Part shown: positions 32,919-36,775 of the stretch, one piece after another
Layout of the letters: each line of letters opens with the position of its first letter
Numbering within the stretch: position 1 is the first letter of the stretch
Assembly: GCF_024448165.1 (NCBI RefSeq)
Contig: NZ_JAMOLN010000096.1
Coordinates: 1 to 36,775 of the forward strand
Source: Streptomyces longispororuber
GTDB lineage: Bacteria > Actinomycetota > Actinomycetes > Streptomycetales > Streptomycetaceae
Direction of reading: 5' to 3'
Length of the DNA stretch: 36,775 bases
The notes under the pieces: model-generated
Databases searched by the model: none
Told to the model about the DNA's origin: nothing
What the model saw: the letters and a program-made list of their open reading frames with translations, nothing else
Program-made: the position numbers and the translations under genes

Positions 32919-33521
32919 TCACCCGACGGTCTCGGCGGGTGCCGGGATGAGTCCGGGCCGTGCCTTCACCGCGTCCGAGCACTCGTAGTCGCGCAGCGGG
33001 TCGTCACCGGGACCGCCGAGCACCACGTGCTCGCCGTCCTCCGCCGTCACCTGGCTGTTCGCGAACGTGCAGACGATCTGGGCCAGGGCGTACGGCGAGA
33101 GGTCGTCCGGCGGCGTGTTCAGCCGCAGGGCGTCGGCCGGGTCGTCCTTCTGCGGTCCGGTGACCCGGGTGCCGGAGCGGACGTCCGTCGAGTAGCCGGC
33201 CTGCCGCTCCTCCGCCGGCGGGCGCTTCGCCAGCTGCTCCAGGAGCTGCTGCGCGATCACGACGCGGTCCGTGCCCTGGCTGCGGTCCACGGTGACCGTG
33301 CGGTCGACCGTCACCAGCTGCGACGTACAGACGAGATAGACCTGCACCGCGAACTCGCCGCCCGCCCGTGCCTCGACCTCGTCCGAGCCGGACAGGGAGC
33401 AGCCCACGCGGGTGGGCGCCGCACCGAAGTCGGTGGGCACCTCCGTGGACCGGATGCCACAGCCGGCCAGCAGCACCGACGTGATGCCGAGCAGCCCCAA
33501 CAGGCGTACGCGCAGCCTCAC
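32919..33521 (-). CDS. Lipoprotein of the afsQ operon
   Basis: A 200-residue lipoprotein. The signal peptide ends in LLAGC, with the lipidated cysteine at C21. Three further cysteines in the mature part (in GCSLSG, LVCTSQL and VCTFAN) and one near the end (YECSD) could form disulfides. I recognise no known domain. The GTG start overlaps the afsQ2 stop (GTGA, 33518-33521), so it is the third, translationally coupled gene of the afsQ1-afsQ2 operon, as in S. coelicolor where SCO4905 follows afsQ2. By analogy with CseA in the sigE-cse operon, it may tune the sensor outside the membrane. That role is inference. Confidence 0.85.
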   Translation of the reverse strand: MRLRVRLLGLLGITSVLLAGCGIRSTEVPTDFGAAPTRVGCSLSGSDEVEARAGGEFAVQVYLVCTSQLVTVDRTVTVDRSQGTDRVVIAQQLLEQLAKRPPAEERQAGYSTDVRSGTRVTGPQKDDPADALRLNTPPDDLSPYALAQIVCTFANSQVTAEDGEHVVLGGPGDDPLRDYECSDAVKARPGLIPAPAETVG

Positions 33522-35131
33522 TTGGTGACACCGCCTTCCTGTGATCCCTTGGTGTCGTCACCGTCGTCGGGCGGCGTCTCGGTCAGCGGCGAGGCGTCGC
33601 GCGGCAGCCGCAGCGTGAACACGGCGCCGCCGTCCGGGGAGTTGGCGGCGGTGATCTCGCCGCCGTGGATGTGCGCGTTCTCCATGGCGATGGAGAGCCC
33701 GAGGCCGCTGCCCTCCGACCGCGGCCGCGACGCGCTCGCCTTGTAGAACCGGTCGAAGACGTGCGGCAGGACGTCCTCGGGGATGCCGGGACCGTGGTCG
33801 CGCACGTCGATGACGAGTTCGTCGCCCTCGGTGCGCACGGAGACCCGCACCGGCGAGCCGCCGTGCTTGAGGGCGTTGCCGATCAGGTTGGCGAGGATGA
33901 CGTCGAGCCGGCGCGGGTCGAGGCGGGCCATGTTGCCGCGCTCCGCGTCGAGGTCGACGGCGTCCAGCCAGGCGCGGGCGTCGATGCAGGCGGTGATCTG
34001 GTCGGCGATGTCGACGTAGTCGAGGACGAGCCGTGCGGTGCCCGCGTCGAAGCGGGTGACCTCCATCAGGTTCTCGACCAGGCCGTTCAGCCGGCGGGTC
34101 TCGCTGACCACCAGCCGCACGGCGGGCTCGATCATCGGGTCCACGGACCCGGTCTCGGCGTCGAGCTCCTCCTCCAGGACCTCGGTGACCGCGGTGATCG
34201 CGGTGAGCGGGGTGCGCAGCTCGTGCGACATGTCGGCCACGAAGCGGCGCGAGGCCTCGTCGCGGGCCCGCATGTCGGCGACCCGTTTCTCCAGGCTGGC
34301 GGCGGCGCCGTTGAACGTCCGGGACAGCTCGGCGAGTTCGTCCGTGCCGGACACGCGCAGACGGGTGTCGAGCTTGCCCTCGCCGAGCCGGCGGGCCGCG
34401 ACCCCGAGCCGGTGCACCGGCTTGAGCACGGTCGTCGCCGCGGCCTGCGCGAGCAGCGCCGAGCCGATCAGCGCCAGCGCCGTGGCGATGCCGAGCGACC
34501 AGGCCAGCGAGTTGAGGTCCTTGGCCTCCGGCTCCAGCGACTTCAGCATGTAACCGGTCGGCCCGCCGTCCACCTTCGCGCCGCCCACCAGGTACGGGGT
34601 GTCGTCCTGCGTGGTCCGCTGCCAGTACAGGTGGTACGGGTGCTTGTTGTTCTCGGTGATCGTCTGCTTCTCGTTCACCGCCTTGCGCAGCGACCGCGGC
34701 ACGTCGGCGGGCGTGAACGCGTCCAGGTCCGAATTGCCCACGACCTCGCGGCCGTTCTCGTCCGTGCCGATCAGCAGCACGCTGAAGTGCTGGCTGCTGT
34801 TCGCCATCAGGTTCGCCGCGTGCTGCAGCTCGCCCTGCGTGGGGTGCTCGGGCAGCACGGCCGCCCGGTTCTGCATCTCCTGCTGGAAGTCGCTGAGCGC
34901 GGAGTCCTGGGTGCGGGTGAGGACCGCCTCGCGGTTGAGCCAGTACGCGATCCCGGACGCGGACACCGCGGCCGTCAGGGCGACCAGGGCGAAGACGGCG
35001 ACGAGCCGCAGCCGCAGGCTGGTGAAGCGCAGGCCGGCCAGGATGGCCTTCTTCGCGGCGGCCGGGCCGCGGGGCTTGTCGGCGGGCTTGTCGTGCGGCT
35101 GGTCGGCCGGCTTGTCGAGCGGCTCCGTCAC
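33518..35131 (-). CDS. afsQ2: Sensor histidine kinase AfsQ2
   Basis: A 537-residue membrane kinase. A Lys/Pro/Asp-rich cytosolic tail (1-36) is followed by helix 1 (about 40-65), an extracellular sensor region (about 66-205), helix 2 (about 206-232), a HAMP domain (233-287) and the kinase core. H303 in DMSHELRTPLTA is the phosphorylated histidine. NLIGNALKHG (415-424), DHGPGIP (445-451), FDRFYKA and GSGLGLSIA (474-482) form the ATP site; all are intact. It is coupled to afsQ1 upstream (GTGA, 35128-35131) and to the lipoprotein downstream. In S. coelicolor AfsQ1/Q2 affects antibiotic production and nitrogen-related genes on glutamate medium. Orthology rests on sequence recall plus gene order. 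Confidence 0.93.
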   Translation of the reverse strand: MTEPLDKPADQPHDKPADKPRGPAAAKKAILAGLRFTSLRLRLVAVFALVALTAAVSASGIAYWLNREAVLTRTQDSALSDFQQEMQNRAAVLPEHPTQGELQHAANLMANSSQHFSVLLIGTDENGREVVGNSDLDAFTPADVPRSLRKAVNEKQTITENNKHPYHLYWQRTTQDDTPYLVGGAKVDGGPTGYMLKSLEPEAKDLNSLAWSLGIATALALIGSALLAQAAATTVLKPVHRLGVAARRLGEGKLDTRLRVSGTDELAELSRTFNGAAASLEKRVADMRARDEASRRFVADMSHELRTPLTAITAVTEVLEEELDAETGSVDPMIEPAVRLVVSETRRLNGLVENLMEVTRFDAGTARLVLDYVDIADQITACIDARAWLDAVDLDAERGNMARLDPRRLDVILANLIGNALKHGGSPVRVSVRTEGDELVIDVRDHGPGIPEDVLPHVFDRFYKASASRPRSEGSGLGLSIAMENAHIHGGEITAANSPDGGAVFTLRLPRDASPLTETPPDDGDDTKGSQEGGVTK

Positions 35132-35805
35132 TGAGGCGTGTCCAGCCGGTAGCCCACGCCGCGCACGGTACGGATCAGGGTCGGCGACGACGGCACGTCC
35201 TCGACCTTCGCGCGCAGCCGCTGCACACAGGCGTCGACGAGCCGCGAGTCACCGAGGTAGTCGTGCTCCCACACCAGCCGCAGCAGCTGCTGCCGCGACA
35301 GGGCCTGGCCGGGACGCCTGCTCAGTTCGAGCAGCAACCGCAGCTCGGTGGGCGTCAGTTGCAGGTCCTCGCCGTTCTTGGTGACGGTCATCGCGGCCCG
35401 GTCGATGACCAGCGAGCCGAACGCCGCCGCGTCGTTGGCCTCCCGCTCGCCGCGCCGCAGCACGGCCCGGATCCGGGCGTCCAGGACGCGCCCCTGCACC
35501 GGTTTCACGACGTAGTCGTCGGCCCCCGACTCCAGGCCCACCACCACATCGATGTCATCGCTGCGCGCGGTGAGCAGGATGATCGGCAACTGGTCCGTGC
35601 GCCGGATGCGCCGGCACACCTCGAACCCGTCGATGCCGGGCAGCATCACATCGAGAACGATCAGATCCGGCCGCTGCTCGCGCAACAGCTTCAGACCGTC
35701 CTCGCCGGTGGCAGCGGTGGCAACCCGATGGCCCTGGCGCGTAAGAGACAGCTCCAGGGCCGTGCGGATGGCGTCGTCGTCCTCGATCAGCAACAGGGAA
35801 GGCAC
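35128..35805 (-). CDS. afsQ1: Response regulator AfsQ1 (OmpR/PhoB type)
   Basis: A 225-residue regulator, the length of S. coelicolor AfsQ1, and nearly identical to it from memory. The receiver domain (1-115) has acidic residues D9 and D10, the phosphorylated D52 in LIVLDVMLPG, the threonine of LLTARS and K101 in VVKPVQG. The winged-helix DNA-binding domain (about 130-225) has LTPTELRLLLELSRRPGQ and the recognition part DACVQRLRAKVED, ending RTVRGVGYRLD. GTG 35805 gives the known length; an ATG three codons earlier (35814) is the alternative. Its partner kinase gene overlaps the 3' end. A GTGAC-N6-GTGAC site 82 bases upstream suggests autoregulation and control of the divergent sigQ. Confidence 0.94.
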   Translation of the reverse strand: MPSLLLIEDDDAIRTALELSLTRQGHRVATAATGEDGLKLLREQRPDLIVLDVMLPGIDGFEVCRRIRRTDQLPIILLTARSDDIDVVVGLESGADDYVVKPVQGRVLDARIRAVLRRGEREANDAAAFGSLVIDRAAMTVTKNGEDLQLTPTELRLLLELSRRPGQALSRQQLLRLVWEHDYLGDSRLVDACVQRLRAKVEDVPSSPTLIRTVRGVGYRLDTPQ

Positions 35806-35886
35806 GAGCGCCATTCTGGCCCATAGGAGGCCCTTAGTTCGACCGCTGGAGCGCTCCCACACGTGACCCGCACTACCTCGGGCGCT

Positions 35887-35902
35887 GTGACAGGTCTGTG
35901 AC
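35887..35902. promoter_or_regulatory. AfsQ1 binding site in sigQ-afsQ1 intergenic region
   Basis: GTGAC (35887-35891), six bases, then GTGAC (35898-35902) matches the published AfsQ1 consensus GTnAC-n6-GTnAC exactly. It lies in the 216-base gap between afsQ1 and the divergent sigQ. A further GTGAC at 35863-35867 has only a partial second half. Confidence 0.8.
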
Positions 35903-36021
35903 AGTCGACGGACACCGTCATGAAGTCGCCCGGGCAAGCTTTTGGACATCGCAAGGAACGAACACCGCGATCAGCAGGATCTGACGGAAAAAGCACCGGA
36001 CTCCACGACGGGGGGCGCGAG

Positions 36022-36775
36022 ATGAACACGCTGCACAGCACCACCTCAAGCGCAGTTGTCACGCGTCTGCACGACGTCGTAGCGAACCGGTCCGAGAAGT
36101 CCGGTGCCGTGAGCGGGCGGGGGTGCGCTCGCGGCACCGGGCGTCAGCACACCGTGTACATGACGGTGGTTGACACGCACGAGGCGGTTTCCGACGGGGG
36201 AGCTCACGGGGGAGCCGCGTACAGGGAGGAATCGGGGGAGCAGCGTCGCACTTCCTTGTCGGAGGCCGAGTTCACGGCCTACGTCCAGGAGCGCCGCGCC
36301 TCCCTGTACGCAACCGCCTACCACTTGACCGGTGACCGTTTCGAGGCCGAGGACCTGCTCCAGAGCGCCCTCTTCTCGACGTACCGGGCGTGGGACCGCA
36401 TCAGTGACAAGGCGGCGGTCGGGGGGTACCTCCGCCGCACCATGACGAACCTGCACATCAGCGCGTGGCGCCGCCGCAAGCTGAACGAGTACCCGACCGA
36501 GGAGCTGCCGGAGACGGCGGGCGACACGGACGCGATGCGGGGTACGGAGCTGCGGGCGGTTCTCTGGCAGGCCCTGGCCCGCCTTCCCGAACTGCAGCGC
36601 ACGATGCTGGTCCTGCGCTACTACGAAGGCCGCACCGACCCGGAGATCGCCGAGATCCTCGACATCAGCGTCGGCACGGTCAAGTCCAGCATCTGGCGGT
36701 CGCTGCGGCGGCTGCGCGACGACGAGGTCCTGAGCTTCGGCCGGGACCAGGAGGAGTCCTTCGGCGAGCTGGTGG
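36022..36775 (+). CDS. sigQ: ECF sigma factor SigQ (C-terminus beyond window)
   Basis: The frame begins MNTLHSTTSSAVV and continues past the window, with 251 codons visible. About 85 residues of unusual N-terminal extension (Ser/Gly/Arg/His-rich) precede a SigE-like core. Region 2 has RASLYATAYHLTGDRFEAED and LLQSALFSTYRAWDRI, and the segment RRTMTNLHISAWRRRK. Region 4 has LPELQRTMLVLRYYEGRTDPEIAEIL and the recognition helix VGTVKSSIWRSLRRLR. The divergent afsQ1-afsQ2 and the AfsQ1 box between them identify it as sigQ, a known AfsQ1 target in S. coelicolor. ATG 36022 is preceded by GGGGGGCGCGAG, a fair ribosome binding site. Confidence 0.9.
   Translation, partial: MNTLHSTTSSAVVTRLHDVVANRSEKSGAVSGRGCARGTGRQHTVYMTVVDTHEAVSDGGAHGGAAYREESGEQRRTSLSEAEFTAYVQERRASLYATAYHLTGDRFEAEDLLQSALFSTYRAWDRISDKAAVGGYLRRTMTNLHISAWRRRKLNEYPTEELPETAGDTDAMRGTELRAVLWQALARLPELQRTMLVLRYYEGRTDPEIAEILDISVGTVKSSIWRSLRRLRDDEVLSFGRDQEESFGELV

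Overview
The window is high-GC DNA with GTG and TTG starts, tight 4-base gene overlaps and many predicted leaderless transcripts. Its gene content is that of a Streptomyces chromosome. At the right end the order sigQ / afsQ1-afsQ2-lipoprotein matches the known S. coelicolor locus SCO4908-SCO4905. I see no mobile element, CRISPR array, tRNA or rRNA. No gap between genes exceeds 300 bases.

Layout. (1) 1-2171: an FAD monooxygenase, cut off by the window edge, divergent from a TetR repressor, with two 13-bp palindromic operators between them. (2) 2205-2798: a DEDDh exonuclease. (3) 2838-11255: a cell-surface glycopolymer locus. The leftward operon encodes a GT2 glycosyltransferase, a polysialyltransferase-like protein and an acyltransferase. 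The rightward operon encodes a putative glycosyltransferase, a NeuA-HAD fusion, a NeuB-like synthase and a second sialyltransferase-like protein. There is no NeuC epimerase, which fits a Kdn (ketodeoxynononic acid) polymer such as streptomycete teichulosonic acid better than N-acetylneuraminic acid. (4) 11337-12673: a chloramphenicol-efflux MFS gene behind a leader ORF and hairpins. (5) 12810-14066: an M20 amidohydrolase. (6) 14172-22705 and 30207-31369: nucleoside uptake and salvage, with two paralogous BMP lipoproteins, an ABC ATPase, two permeases, cytidine deaminase, thymidine phosphorylase and, 8 kb away, adenosine deaminase. (7) 22744-30089: Uma2 protein, AEC transporter, STAS protein, ECF sigma factor with a SnoaL-like tail, a divergent MFS/LysR pair, a membrane protein and an alpha/beta hydrolase. 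(8) 31598-32860: a small secreted protein, PspC and VanZ proteins. (9) 32919-36775: afsQ1-afsQ2-lipoprotein, divergent from sigQ, which is cut by the window edge.

Main new observation: a palindrome close to CTACGCGCGTAG sits at the predicted promoter of every nucleoside transcription unit here (bmp1, bmp2, the ABC operon, deoA and add). It overlaps or lies just upstream of the -10. This suggests one repressor, not encoded here, controlling nucleoside capture and breakdown. The ABC ATPase gene also seems to start at an ATC codon: its frame has no ATG, GTG or TTG before the Walker A region, and a good ribosome binding site is correctly placed for ATC.
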